Of a stretch of 64,000 bases of DNA, positions 27,151 through 35,560 are shown one piece after another (position 1 is the first letter of the stretch; each line of letters opens with the position of its first letter). Source of the stretch: Mycobacterium adipatum. GTDB lineage: Bacteria > Actinomycetota > Actinomycetes > Mycobacteriales > Mycobacteriaceae. Location of the stretch: the NCBI RefSeq assembly GCF_001644575.1, contig NZ_CP015596.1, positions 1,240,001 to 1,304,000 on the forward strand. Direction: 5' to 3'. The notes under the pieces are model-generated. The model had not been told where the DNA came from. It made no database searches and saw only the letters and a list, made by a program, of their open reading frames with translations. The position numbers and the translations under genes are program-made.

Positions 27151-28196
27151 GCACCTACGGCCTGTCGGTTCTCGGCGCGGATTTGAAGTCACTGGCCCAG
27201 ACCGCACACGCCGCCGATGCGGCCGGGTTCGACGCCGTATGGGCCTCGGAGTTCTACTCCCGGTCGGGTTCGATCTCCATGGCCGCGATGGCCAACTGCA
27301 CACAGAACTGCCGGATCGGTTCCTCCATTCTCTACGGCGTCGGCCGAAGCCCCCTGGTGCTGGCCACCGAGGCGCGTGATCTCGACGAACTCTCCAACGG
27401 ACGGCTGGTGCTGGGCATCGGCAACGGCACCAAGCGGATGATGAGCGACTGGCACGGCGTGCCCGACACCTCCGCGCCCGCGCTGCGGATGGAAGAACTC
27501 GTGATGCTGCTGCGCCGGATATGGAACCTGCATGAAGGCCCGATCCATCACGAGGGTCGTTTTTACAGAATGAATCTCACGCCGACCGGCGACGTGGGAC
27601 CCTCCAGCCGGCCGATCCCGATCGTCACCGCCGGTGTCCGGCCTCGGATGTGCGAGGCGGCCGGGCGGGTGGCCGACGGGCTGGCCGGACATCCCCTGTT
27701 CACCACCACCTACGTCGAGGAGATCGTCCGGCCCGCTATCGCCAGGGGTGCCGCGCAAACCGGCCGCGACCCCAATGACGTGGAAATCATTTCCATGGTG
27801 ATGTGCGCCATCCACGACGACGCCGAGGTCGCCAGGCGCGAACTGGCGCAGCAGATTGCGTTCTACTCCTCGGTCAAATCCTACGAGACGGTACTTGATG
27901 TGAACGGCTTCGCCAGCGAAGGCCGAACCATCCGGGAAGCATTCGCCCAGCGCGATTTCCCGGCGATGTTCGCCGCGGTGTCCGAGGAGATGATCGACAC
28001 CATGGGCGTCGCGGGGACGGCACACGAGGTCCGTGAACAGCTGAGACGCTACGACGGCGTCCTCGACCACATCATGCTGTATTCACCATCGGTTGGCATC
28101 GCTCCCGAGCGCGTGCAGCAAAACCTCGACAGCATCATTCGGGAATGCTCGCCCGCCTCGATGTCGCCAGGGCAGTCCGGTCCACGTTCAATCTGA
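27147..28196 (+). CDS. LLM class F420-dependent oxidoreductase
   Basis: A 349-residue luciferase-like TIM-barrel protein. N-terminal GLSVLGADLKSLAQTAHAADAAGFDAVWASEF, then GSSILYGVGRSPLVLATEARDLDELSNGRLVLGIGNGT with the conserved LGIG motif, followed by an IPIVTAGVRPRMCEAAGRVADG segment. Actinobacterial members use F420 or flavin to oxidise or reduce lipid or alcohol substrates. The ATG at 27147 has CAGGAGA six bases upstream. The same frame is open upstream but contains only the SDR remnant. Cofactor choice (F420 versus FMN) is by family resemblance. Confidence 0.88.
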   Translation: MSTYGLSVLGADLKSLAQTAHAADAAGFDAVWASEFYSRSGSISMAAMANCTQNCRIGSSILYGVGRSPLVLATEARDLDELSNGRLVLGIGNGTKRMMSDWHGVPDTSAPALRMEELVMLLRRIWNLHEGPIHHEGRFYRMNLTPTGDVGPSSRPIPIVTAGVRPRMCEAAGRVADGLAGHPLFTTTYVEEIVRPAIARGAAQTGRDPNDVEIISMVMCAIHDDAEVARRELAQQIAFYSSVKSYETVLDVNGFASEGRTIREAFAQRDFPAMFAAVSEEMIDTMGVAGTAHEVREQLRRYDGVLDHIMLYSPSVGIAPERVQQNLDSIIRECSPASMSPGQSGPRSI

Positions 28197-28243
28197 TCCA
28201 CGCATTGCCGCCGAAGTTGACCCGTCCCCGTCCGCGGTCGCAT

Positions 28244-28708
28244 TTAGTGCGTCTGTCGCGCCGACCCCGCCGACGGTTGTGCGGCGTTGTTGAGGATGTT
28301 GGCGTCGTCGCTGTCGGGGAGGTCGTGGCGGACCACGCGTACCCGCCCCCGGGGTAGGCATGCCATGTAGCCGTGGCGCTTGCCGTACAACTCCCATGCC
28401 GTTTCCTCGGAATCGGGGTCGACGTCGATGCTGTGTCCACGCGAGAACCTCAGGTGTAGCCCTCCATCGTCGCCGGACCAGGCCTGAGTGCACACCGCGC
28501 CGGCGAGGTTCAACAACGGGCGTTCGTCAGTCGCGATCTTGAGTGGATCGATGCGTACCGCTTCTGCGGGATACGGGTCGACCGCAGGCAGTGTCAGCAG
28601 CAAGGGGCACGAGATGACAATCTCGTTGTAGTCGTCCAGGTCCAGGACCAGGCCGTCGCGCACGGAGACGCGTTGCACGACACAATTTTCGATCCATTGG
28701 GTATACAT
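28244..28708 (-). CDS. DUF6188 family protein
   Basis: A 154-residue small, mostly beta protein. The segments VVQRVSVRDGLVLDLDDYNEIVIS, LLNLAGAVCTQAWSGDDGGLHLRFS and WELYGKRHGYMACLPRGRVRV are typical of DUF6188 proteins, whose function is unknown and which are often encoded beside immunity or toxin-like genes. ATG at 28708 preceded by GGAGAG. Convergent with the LLM gene (47-base gap). A perfect palindrome lies 60 bases upstream. Confidence 0.7.
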   Translation of the reverse strand: MYTQWIENCVVQRVSVRDGLVLDLDDYNEIVISCPLLLTLPAVDPYPAEAVRIDPLKIATDERPLLNLAGAVCTQAWSGDDGGLHLRFSRGHSIDVDPDSEETAWELYGKRHGYMACLPRGRVRVVRHDLPDSDDANILNNAAQPSAGSARQTH

Positions 28709-28767
28709 GGCACTCTCCTTCGCCGCGTCATCGAGCCTCGCCCTAAGGGTACTTCAGGTAGCGCTGC

Positions 28768-28782
28768 GATACTACTAGTATC
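28768..28782. promoter_or_regulatory. Perfect 15-bp palindrome, candidate operator
   Basis: GATACTA-C-TAGTATC, lying immediately after the stop of the minus-strand TetR gene and upstream of the DUF6188 gene. The half-site recurs as AATACTA (29976-29982) and TAGTACC (30004-30010) in the divergent TetR promoter region 1.2 kb away, so one of the two nearby TetR proteins may bind both. Confidence 0.6.
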
Positions 28783-28783
28783 G

Positions 28784-29455
28784 TTATGCGGTTTCCGCGG
28801 GTCGTGCGCGGCTGGTCACCACGCGCCGAGTGGCCAGGTCGATGCGTTCGCGAGTATCGGCGGCCGACGCTCGGTGGCCACAAAAGGCCACGAGGTTGGC
28901 CAGCCACACGTCGGAGATGATCGCGGCGATGTGTAAATCGGCTGGAGTCGGTTCGCCGCCCCTGAGCGTGCGGGCCAGCAGGGTCTGAATTTCGGCGGCG
29001 GCGCAGTCTAGTTCTGCGGCTGCCCGGGTGTCTGCAACGGCGAACGCTCGTGTCATGGCTGATGTCAGCCAGGGATCGCGCTGCCAGCGGTCATGTAGGT
29101 GTGTGGTGAGACGTTCGAGCCGTTCCAATGGCGTGCCGTCACCGCTAGCCCAGTCGTCAGCCGAGTCGAGTCGGCGAAACTCGCGCGATAGCGCCGCCAC
29201 CAACAAGTTGGTCTTCGCCGGGAAGTGGCGGTAGAGCGTGCCGACGGCGATACCGGCCCGCTCGGCGACCGACCGCATCTGAACCGCCTCATAGCCACCT
29301 GACGTGGCCACGAGCAGGGCCGCGTCCAGAATCGCTTCCCGGCGCTGGGTGGATGAATGCGAGGCGGGCGCTACAGCGGTCCGCGTCCGGCCGCCGGCTG
29401 ATTTTGCCTCCAGCGGTCGGGTTTTGCCATGGCTGCGAGAAAGGGGGAGCGTCAT
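28784..29455 (-). CDS. TetR family transcriptional regulator
   Basis: A 223-residue TetR regulator with a ~35-residue basic N-terminal extension before the HTH. The HTH reads REAILDAALLVATSGGYEAVQMRSVAERAG, then AVGTLYRHFPAKTNLL; the C-terminal domain includes a TRAFAVADTRAAAELDCA segment. The KstR group has a similar N-terminal tail and the TLYRHFPxK motif, but no KstR box was seen. ATG at 29455 overlaps the thioesterase stop (ATGA), so the two are co-transcribed. Confidence 0.88.
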   Translation of the reverse strand: MTLPLSRSHGKTRPLEAKSAGGRTRTAVAPASHSSTQRREAILDAALLVATSGGYEAVQMRSVAERAGIAVGTLYRHFPAKTNLLVAALSREFRRLDSADDWASGDGTPLERLERLTTHLHDRWQRDPWLTSAMTRAFAVADTRAAAELDCAAAEIQTLLARTLRGGEPTPADLHIAAIISDVWLANLVAFCGHRASAADTRERIDLATRRVVTSRARPAETA

Positions 29456-29970
29456 GGTCGCCCGTCGTCGAGGCCGCCGTGACGTGAGAACTGTTCGAGA
29501 AGGCCGCCAAAAGCACTGACGTCGCCGTGCGCAGCGAAGTGATCCTGGCTGACCGCGACAAATACCGCAGTGGCGGTGAAGCGGTTGGCCCCATCGGAAT
29601 CAGTGCCCGTCGCCATGACGTGCAGAGCCCGTCCTTCGCGGCACCGGATGTGGGCGGTGATCCTGTGGGGTTGATGCAGAGGTACCGGCCGCAGATACTC
29701 CACTGTCAGGCTGCGAGTCACCGCTGGTGTGCCGGCGATCCACAATGTGAATCCCAAGACGTCATCGCACGCCGCCGCAACTGCTCCGCCATGGGCCAGC
29801 CCAGGAGCCCCGATGTGGCGCTCGTCGAAAATCACGTCGGAGTACACCGCGTCGCCGCGGCGGTGCACCACCAACTGCAGTCCGTGGGGATTGTCGGGGC
29901 CGCAACCCATGCACGTTGTCGTGTGCGAAGGTAACCGCTTCGGCAGCGACGCGCTTTCCGGCACAATCAC
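29452..29970 (-). CDS. PaaI-type hotdog thioesterase
   Basis: 172 residues. CMGCGPDNPHGLQLVVHRR at residues 20-38 and the hotdog helix HIGAPGLAHGGAVAAACDDVLG with its HGG motif are seen, followed by RSLTVEYLRPVPL. It would hydrolyse an acyl-CoA. It resembles the gene at 26411-26965 closely in motif order. ATG at 29970; the long imperfect inverted repeat at 29979-30007 lies directly upstream. First gene of an operon with a TetR regulator. Confidence 0.88.
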   Translation of the reverse strand: MIVPESASLPKRLPSHTTTCMGCGPDNPHGLQLVVHRRGDAVYSDVIFDERHIGAPGLAHGGAVAAACDDVLGFTLWIAGTPAVTRSLTVEYLRPVPLHQPHRITAHIRCREGRALHVMATGTDSDGANRFTATAVFVAVSQDHFAAHGDVSAFGGLLEQFSRHGGLDDGRP

Positions 29971-29978
29971 GCTCCAAT

Positions 29979-30007
29979 ACTATCGGTTTCGCTTCGATAC
30001 CGTTAGT
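29979..30007. promoter_or_regulatory. 29-bp imperfect inverted repeat between divergent thioesterase/TetR and TetR genes
   Basis: Two 13-base arms (29979-29991 and 29995-30007) around a CTT centre match at 11 of 13 positions. The inner core is GGTTTCG-CTT-CGATACC. It starts 9 bases upstream of the minus-strand thioesterase ATG and 59 bases before the plus-strand TetR. Its size and position suit a TetR dimer or dimer pair. Confidence 0.65.
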
Positions 30008-30065
30008 ACCACACTGCTAGACTGCCAGGACAGCATCGCGTGAAATCGACCGCCGAGGTGAATGA

Positions 30066-30752
30066 GTGAGCGACAGTCAGCCAGCGCCGGTCCCTGACGA
30101 TGACGTGGACCCGCGGCGAATCCGGTCTCGAAATCGACTGCTGGATGCAGCCGCGACCCTTCTGAGCACTGGCGGCGTGGAAGCCGTCACGATCGATGCC
30201 GTCACCAAAGCGTCCAAAGTGGCCAGAACCACGCTTTACCGCCATTTCCAAAGTTCGTCGCACCTGCTCGCAGCCACGTTCGAACGCTTGCTTCCCCAGG
30301 TGGCGACTCCGGTACCGACCAGCGGCCCTCTGCGTGACCAGTTGATCGAATTGCTAAGCCGCCAAGCCGCTCTTTTCAACGACGCGCCACTGCATGTCAC
30401 GACGCTGGCATGGCTGTCCCTTGGTCCCACCGGCCCGACGAACGAAGCCGATGATCGACACACATCCGGCGCGTTGCGGGCCCGAGTCGTCGACCAGTAC
30501 CGGCAACCGTTCGACGCCATACTCTCTAGCCCGACGGCGCAAGCCGAGTTGGAGAACTTCGACCGAGAACTGGCGCTGTGCCAACTGGTCGGCCCACTGG
30601 CGTTTGCCCGGATGACCGGGATTCGCGGCATCACTCACGACGACTGCGAGAACCTCGTCGATGGCTTTCTCGCCGCCCACTGCAAGAGCGACGATGGCGA
30701 GACCAAGCGCGTGAAGGCCGCCAGTCTGCATGCAGGGCGACCGCTCGCATAG
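30066..30752 (+). CDS. TetR family transcriptional regulator
   Basis: A 228-residue TetR regulator. The HTH reads RNRLLDAAATLLSTGGVEAVTIDAV, then KVARTTLYRHFQSSSHLLAATF; the C-terminal domain has AALFNDAPLHVTTLAWLSLG and GITHDDCENLVDGFLAAH, resembling the AcrR/TetR_C group. GTG at 30066. Divergent from the thioesterase/TetR operon and sharing the inverted repeat at 29979-30007. Confidence 0.88.
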   Translation: MSDSQPAPVPDDDVDPRRIRSRNRLLDAAATLLSTGGVEAVTIDAVTKASKVARTTLYRHFQSSSHLLAATFERLLPQVATPVPTSGPLRDQLIELLSRQAALFNDAPLHVTTLAWLSLGPTGPTNEADDRHTSGALRARVVDQYRQPFDAILSSPTAQAELENFDRELALCQLVGPLAFARMTGIRGITHDDCENLVDGFLAAHCKSDDGETKRVKAASLHAGRPLA

Positions 30753-31237
30753 CCCTCTAGCGGCAACGAGTTTCACTGCGCCCAGTCTGGCTGGTCTTCG
30801 AACTTTCCTCTGCACTCCAGTCACGTCGGCGATGGCACCGGCGAAATGTTCGCCGTCACTCGCTAGGGGCCGTGCACGCAGATCGCAGGCATGCCCACGA
30901 CGACTATGTCGGGCCAGGCGACGTGAACCGCCTCAGCGTTCGCAGTGCGGTTGCTCGCGTTGAGACCCCGTAGCACTTTCGTCAATGGCATTGCGGATCG
31001 ATGCGTGTTTATCGTCCGACGAAAAGTGATCGTGCTGGCCCCAGAGTGCAAGAGGTGTGTCGGAATTGGAGGAACTGGCTGGCAGGGATGGCTTGGTGGC
31101 AAGCGGGGCGGGTTACTCGGCAGTGACGACAGCGGCCGGGGCGCGCCATCGGAAGTGACGCTGAGCGACGCGCGGAACTGAGACGAATGTGGCTGCGGTC
31201 GTGGACGAAACCTCGTGTTGCTTCGTAGGTTGTCGAC
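30753..31237. other. Gene-free region
   Basis: About 485 bases between a TetR gene and the hypothetical gene at 31238. Minus-strand frames here run antisense to the next gene and show no domain. No tRNA, repeat or copy of the tRNA-Pro 3' end was recognised, so I cannot place the left end of the neighbouring integrative element here. Confidence 0.4.
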
Positions 31238-32035
31238 ATGACTGCTGTGTCGAAACTGGAGGCGCGTCGTCGCGCCGTCGAGGCGCAACGCCGAGCGAAC
31301 GAAGTGCGAGCGCAGCAGGACCGTGCCAACGCCGATGACGCGACCGCCGTTCGGGCGTTGATCGGACGCCTGCAGGATGTGGACGAATGGCAGGCCCGTC
31401 GCGTCGCGCAGTCTCGCCAGCAAGCGGAGGCGGAGGCGCAGCGCAGGCGCAGCCGCTATTACGCGGAAGCCTGTGCATCGATCAAGGACATGCGGGAACG
31501 TGGCGCGACGTTGGCGGCTATCGCCGAGCTGGTCGGTGTTGATGTCAGAGAGATACGCGCGCTGCTGCGCAGCAAGGCGGCGAAAGCCGTTAAGAAGCAA
31601 CCGGCTGCGCGCGCTGATGCATGGCGCGACGCTCGTGTGGACACGGAGTGGCCGCGGTGCGTGCGATGCGATGTGTTGATGATGGATCCTGAAGACAGGC
31701 CACGTCGCGGACGCTGCCGGCTCTACTGCTCGGACACGTGTCGGCGCGACTCATCTGCTGCACGCATGGCTGCCGAGCGCCACGGAACGCCGATCCGCGT
31801 CGTCGAGGTGCCGAGGGCCGGTTCCGCGACCGACCTCGCCCTGACGCCTGAAGATTCACCGGCTCCTGTCCCTGTCAGCGCGCTCGACGCCGCAGACATT
31901 GCCTCCCGGGACGAGCGGGCGCTGTGCACGCTGCTAGCGAGGCTCACGGAACGGGCACGGCACAAGGACCTCGACCGAGCGACTCTGACGGCGGCGCGTG
32001 ATCTCGCCAAAGCTGTTTATCCGTATCGCGCCTGA
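31238..32035 (+). CDS. Hypothetical protein with coiled coil, HTH-like and Cys-rich segments
   Basis: 265 residues, not recognised as a named family. Residues 1-80 are charged, Arg/Gln/Ala-rich and predicted coiled coil by eye (RRRAVEAQRRANEVRAQQD). GATLAAIAELVGVDVREIRALLRSKAAK near residue 90 reads like a helix-turn-helix. A Cys-rich stretch CVRCDVLMMDPEDRPRRGRC...YCSDTCRRDS near residues 141-170 spaces four to five cysteines like a zinc ribbon. The C-terminus is a helical region (LLARLTERARHKDLDRATL). This looks DNA-binding. ATG at 31238. It lies just left of the integrative element and may belong to it. Confidence 0.65.
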   Translation: MTAVSKLEARRRAVEAQRRANEVRAQQDRANADDATAVRALIGRLQDVDEWQARRVAQSRQQAEAEAQRRRSRYYAEACASIKDMRERGATLAAIAELVGVDVREIRALLRSKAAKAVKKQPAARADAWRDARVDTEWPRCVRCDVLMMDPEDRPRRGRCRLYCSDTCRRDSSAARMAAERHGTPIRVVEVPRAGSATDLALTPEDSPAPVPVSALDAADIASRDERALCTLLARLTERARHKDLDRATLTAARDLAKAVYPYRA

Positions 32036-32341
32036 ACGGCTCAGCAACCGTATCGATCATCTGGTCGTCAACGCCCGTTGTGCCCGCGTGATGCGCGCTG
32101 CGTAACCTGGGTCACGTGGCAGATAACCCGCCAGGCAATCGATGTGCGTCCTGCGCAACATCGGCATCGGCGTTGCCGAGCGCCCTAGGGCGGATCCGTC
32201 GCCAGTGAGCGCAGTCGCTCGTAACCTGCCTTCTGACTCCGCGATCCGGCCGGGAGCGGACCGCGGCGTGCTTCGATAGGTACGTGGGGCCACCCTCCGA
32301 AATCAGCTGTGCGATTGGTGAGGCGGACACCCCGAGTGGGT
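32036..32341. other. Gene-free region
   Basis: About 300 bases between convergent genes. I see nothing recognisable; candidate zone for the left end of the integrative element, but no duplicate of the tRNA sequence is visible. Confidence 0.35.
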
Positions 32342-33223
32342 CTATGCAAACCGTCCGCGCTCGAGAGTCGGCGCTTCGATGGGTACCGACGCGCGATAGA
32401 GTCGCACGGGGCATTTGTCGACCGTGAGGAAATGGATTGGTTCCCAAGTAATCCCGGCGGCGTTCAATGACTTCCGATGGGACTTCCATTCGTCGCGAAG
32501 CGGTTTCTTCTCCGACGGTCCGAAGCGGACGTCTGTCAGCACGAGTAGTCGCACACGCTTCGGATACAGTGTGGTCCCCTCGACGATCTCCAAACGAAGC
32601 TGTTCGACGTCATCGCACCAGTCCTGCGACTTCTTCGCCTTCGAAATGAGTTTGCGCAGAGCTTCGAATACCGGACCGGCAAGCGCATCGTGCACAGCAG
32701 GCCGGCCAAGTTTGCTGGCAAGGCGCTGTCCGAGAATGAGCTCGTCCTCAATCGAGGCGAACCCCACGACCGGTTCCTGCGCAGCGAGCAAACCCTTGCT
32801 GACCGGAACGATCGCGCGCAGGTCCACGGCCCAAACCGCTCCAGGAACCGGAGGCTCACTTAGCCAGACGTAGTCGGAGAGCTGATGGTCTTTGATCTGC
32901 TGGACCTTCTCCGTCGAAAAGACTGAGATGTCGCGTACCGGGCATGCCTGCACCAGCGGATGCCGCATCCCGGGACCGCCCGCAATGTCGCAGGTCTGTG
33001 ACACCACCGCGGCATACCCGCTGTCACTCAATGGTGCTGACCGAGCACGCACCTCACCCAACGCTCCATCGGCAGCGGGTTCTCCGGTTACAGGGTCGTC
33101 TACCCACGCTGGGACGATCCATGCGCCGCGATCCATCGGGAGAAGATGCCCTTGCCGCCACCGCTCCAGAGCGAGAAGCGTGTGCGGGGGCCATCGCTCC
33201 GGCAGGAGTCGATCAATAGTCAC
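32342..33223 (-). CDS. Unrecognised protein with SQTCDI motif (third gene of island cargo)
   Basis: 293 residues, no named family recognised. The central motif GYAAVVSQTCDIAGGPGM, followed by LVQACPV, is distinctive: the SQTCD sequence with a nearby CPV is typical of a little-studied family found in defence-like contexts (resemblance, not proof). The second half has strongly basic segments (KLISKAKKSQDWCDD, GPSEKKPLRDEWKSHRK). No signal peptide or membrane span. The GTG at 33223 overlaps the stop of the preceding HTH gene (GTGA). Last gene of a coupled three-gene operon. Confidence 0.75.
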   Translation of the reverse strand: MTIDRLLPERWPPHTLLALERWRQGHLLPMDRGAWIVPAWVDDPVTGEPAADGALGEVRARSAPLSDSGYAAVVSQTCDIAGGPGMRHPLVQACPVRDISVFSTEKVQQIKDHQLSDYVWLSEPPVPGAVWAVDLRAIVPVSKGLLAAQEPVVGFASIEDELILGQRLASKLGRPAVHDALAGPVFEALRKLISKAKKSQDWCDDVEQLRLEIVEGTTLYPKRVRLLVLTDVRFGPSEKKPLRDEWKSHRKSLNAAGITWEPIHFLTVDKCPVRLYRASVPIEAPTLERGRFA

Positions 33224-33972
33224 CGGGCGAATCCGTCCTCGACGTTCTCGGTCACCACCGGACCACCGGTTCGAATGATCGGTGTCTCGACGTGTTCGGC
33301 GATCCCCTCGTATACCGAAGTGCCGATCTCTCGCCGAGGGAACGGCGTCCGATCCACAGCCAGGTCAACGAGGTCGTCGAACCGGCCGTCGAGTAGTGCG
33401 GAGGCTCGCTTCTTGTCGGCACGCAGCCACCTGTTCATCGGCTGGTCCAGTGTGCTGCGGAGGTCGTCGACGGCGTCCGCCAACTCCCACAGTCCACCCA
33501 AGCTGGCTACACGGGGCCGGCTGGCGGGGGGCTTTGCCGCCCACGAGTGGAACGTGCGCTTGTTGATGCCGGTGGCCTTGAACATCTCCTTCTGCGTTAG
33601 GCCCAGTTCGGCTCGGATTCGTTCGAAGGCATCAAGAACATCGACCGTCTCGTCGACCTGTTGCTCGTCGGACAGCACCGTATCGATGAATGTATACGGC
33701 ATCGTCAACCACAGCGCCGAGCCCGGAAGGTTCATCTGCCCGTCGAGACTCTTGAAAACTTCGACGCGAACCTGATCCCATCCGCACGGGTCGAGGGCTC
33801 CAGAGAAATGCGCGACGACATCCCGCAACCCCGGCGATGAACTCATCTCCACGAACGTGCTGGACCAGAGTCCGTCCTCGCAAGGGGCCGGGTACAGGCC
33901 CTTTTGTGCTCGGGCCCAGGAAGGTGACCGGAGCACGCGGGAGCCGGTCGGCTGCTGCTCCATGATCGTCAT
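33220..33972 (-). CDS. HTH protein resembling Xre/MbcA-type antitoxins (second gene of island cargo)
   Basis: 250 residues. ERIRAELGLTQKEMFKATGINKRTFHSWAAKPP near residues 110-145 is a clear helix-turn-helix. It is followed by a SLGGLWELADAVDDLRSTLDQPMNRWLRADKK segment and LLDGRFDDLVDLAV, reminiscent of the C-terminal part of MbcA/ParS/Xre antitoxins. The N-terminal 100 residues are not recognised. ATG at 33972 overlaps the TIGR04255 stop (ATGA) and its TGA overlaps the next GTG. It could autoregulate the operon through the direct repeats at 34822-34842 (inference). Confidence 0.75.
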   Translation of the reverse strand: MTIMEQQPTGSRVLRSPSWARAQKGLYPAPCEDGLWSSTFVEMSSSPGLRDVVAHFSGALDPCGWDQVRVEVFKSLDGQMNLPGSALWLTMPYTFIDTVLSDEQQVDETVDVLDAFERIRAELGLTQKEMFKATGINKRTFHSWAAKPPASRPRVASLGGLWELADAVDDLRSTLDQPMNRWLRADKKRASALLDGRFDDLVDLAVDRTPFPRREIGTSVYEGIAEHVETPIIRTGGPVVTENVEDGFAR

Positions 33973-34805
33973 TTCGCGCTCCCTTCTCGAAGCTCTTTCA
34001 GGTAGGTATCGGTAACCGACGCCTGAAAAAGTGACAACGAAGTGCGGTTCAGCCGCTCCGCTGAGATGACGACCTCTCGCACGTCGAACGTGAATGAGGA
34101 GTGGCGGAACACGTCCGTATCGAGTAGATACTGCACGCACTTGCCCGAATCATCGCGAACTGGTCCATGCCGCAGCAACGCGCCGTGATGATCATCAAGC
34201 CGGATCTCCACCTGCTGTTGAGCACCTCGAACACTGCCGCCGAACACTGGGTTAAGCACAGGGCCCAGAAGGGTGTCGTCGATCCGGCCACGCCAAGCCT
34301 CTGCAGAGTTGAACCCACTGTCATGGAAGCGGTCGACGTACCGCAGACCGATGCGGTGCACCAACGATGGCTTGACTAACCGTCCGAGAGATTCGACCAG
34401 AACGGTTAGCGGAGCCTTCATGCTGGTACGCCACCGCTCGTAGCGGTTGACCTGCATGATCAGGATGTCGGGCATGAGCGTGACGTGTGCTCCGTCCGCG
34501 GAAGCAATTTGCCACCCACTGGACTCCGCTGCCACCTGGGAAACGCCGTTGGCCCCGAAGTCGATCCTCATCTGCTGTTGGACGGTGGGTTGAATGCTCG
34601 GGAAGTCCACCCCCGTGTTCTCCACAAGGTCGTCCCGGAAAGCAGCGGCGACCTCCGGTGTGATCTCGTCGGTACGGGCGGTATACCGGATCTCGATCAC
34701 TGCGACTTCGAGGGGAGCGTTTCCGAGCAGGGTCGGATCGGCCGAGGGCAGCCCCCCCAATGGAACGTCCTCAGCTGGGCGAAGTGTGTGTGGATCGATG
34801 GTCAT
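33969..34805 (-). CDS. TIGR04255 family protein (first gene of island cargo)
   Basis: 278 residues. Matches the TIGR04255 pattern: an N-terminal LGNAPLEVAVIEIRYTA strand, SGWQIASADGAHVTLMPDILIMQVNRYERWRTS, and RIGLRYVDRFHDSG. Function is unknown; such genes occur in variable islands, often with partner genes. The ATG at 34805 gives MTIDPHTLRP; the frame is open a little further upstream through the direct repeats. First gene of the coupled trio. Confidence 0.82.
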   Translation of the reverse strand: MTIDPHTLRPAEDVPLGGLPSADPTLLGNAPLEVAVIEIRYTARTDEITPEVAAAFRDDLVENTGVDFPSIQPTVQQQMRIDFGANGVSQVAAESSGWQIASADGAHVTLMPDILIMQVNRYERWRTSMKAPLTVLVESLGRLVKPSLVHRIGLRYVDRFHDSGFNSAEAWRGRIDDTLLGPVLNPVFGGSVRGAQQQVEIRLDDHHGALLRHGPVRDDSGKCVQYLLDTDVFRHSSFTFDVREVVISAERLNRTSLSLFQASVTDTYLKELREGSAK

Positions 34806-34821
34806 ACTGTCCTGTCCATAG

Positions 34822-34842
34822 AGATGCACCTTAGATGCACCT
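34822..34842. promoter_or_regulatory. Direct repeats upstream of island cargo operon
   Basis: AGATGCACCT occurs twice (34822-34831 and 34833-34842), start to start 11 bp, i.e. one helical turn. On the minus (coding) strand it reads AGGTGCATCT. The repeats lie 17-37 bases upstream of the TIGR04255 ATG. Next to them CCTAC-N8-GTAGG (34840-34857) forms an inverted repeat. Plausible autoregulatory operator for the HTH protein. Confidence 0.55.
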
Positions 34843-35023
34843 ACCGACAAGTGTAGGCGCTATCGTCAGAGATGAGGAGCAGGAGAGGCAGCGGCCCCCG
34901 GTCCGGAAATAGCGAACGCGGCTTCAAGGGATCTATGCGCCGCTCGATCGCATCTCGTCTGTCGACACGGGAGTGCGAAAGGCCATTTCGAAGCGGATGG
35001 TGCCGCCGCAAAACGGAACCTAC

Positions 35024-35482
35024 CTAAGGACGGCTTAGGCGCAGTGTGCTGCTCTGCCGCCGTTGGGCCGGCCCGCACGCCGTCAGAGAGCCATTTGCCC
35101 TTCCAACACCGTGGGCTGTCAACGCGGCGATCTCGGCAGGTAGGTCAGCCACGAAGCGGAGCTCCAGTTCGTCGATTGCGTCTCGTCGCGCCGCTTCGAG
35201 AAGCAGGGTCGCATCGTCACGATGGGGGAGAACTCCGTGATCGCGCGCATAGCGATCTGTGACGGTATCGATGAGATCGTCCAACGAGGTGGTGAGAAGA
35301 AGCGCATCGTCGCCGGCGTGGCGCTCTGCGAACTCCTCGCGGCGTTCGCTGGACCATGTTGCTGGATAAGAAAGATCTGACAGATACAGCTGCTTGATGG
35401 CCGCCTCCAACTGGCCTGACCACCCGTAGTCAGGCCAGTCGTGGATGACCGCCTGGACGATCGCGTCGAATTGCGTGCTCAC
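35024..35482 (-). CDS. Hypothetical island protein
   Basis: 152 residues, mostly helical and acidic, no family recognised (FDAIVQAVIHDWPDYGWSGQLEAAIKQLYLSDLSYP at the N-terminus; ELRFVADLPAEIAALTAHGVG towards the end). The GTG at 35482 has GGAGGAG exactly eight bases upstream; an upstream GTG at 35491 directly abuts that site and is rejected. It lies between the cargo trio and the primase-like gene on the same strand. Confidence 0.65.
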   Translation of the reverse strand: MSTQFDAIVQAVIHDWPDYGWSGQLEAAIKQLYLSDLSYPATWSSERREEFAERHAGDDALLLTTSLDDLIDTVTDRYARDHGVLPHRDDATLLLEAARRDAIDELELRFVADLPAEIAALTAHGVGRANGSLTACGPAQRRQSSTLRLSRP

Positions 35483-35560
35483 GAAGACCACTCCTCCCGT
35501 TGAGGGACCTGGTCCAGATTCTGCCCGATGGTGCCGACGCCGCTAGCCCGACAAGCGCGG

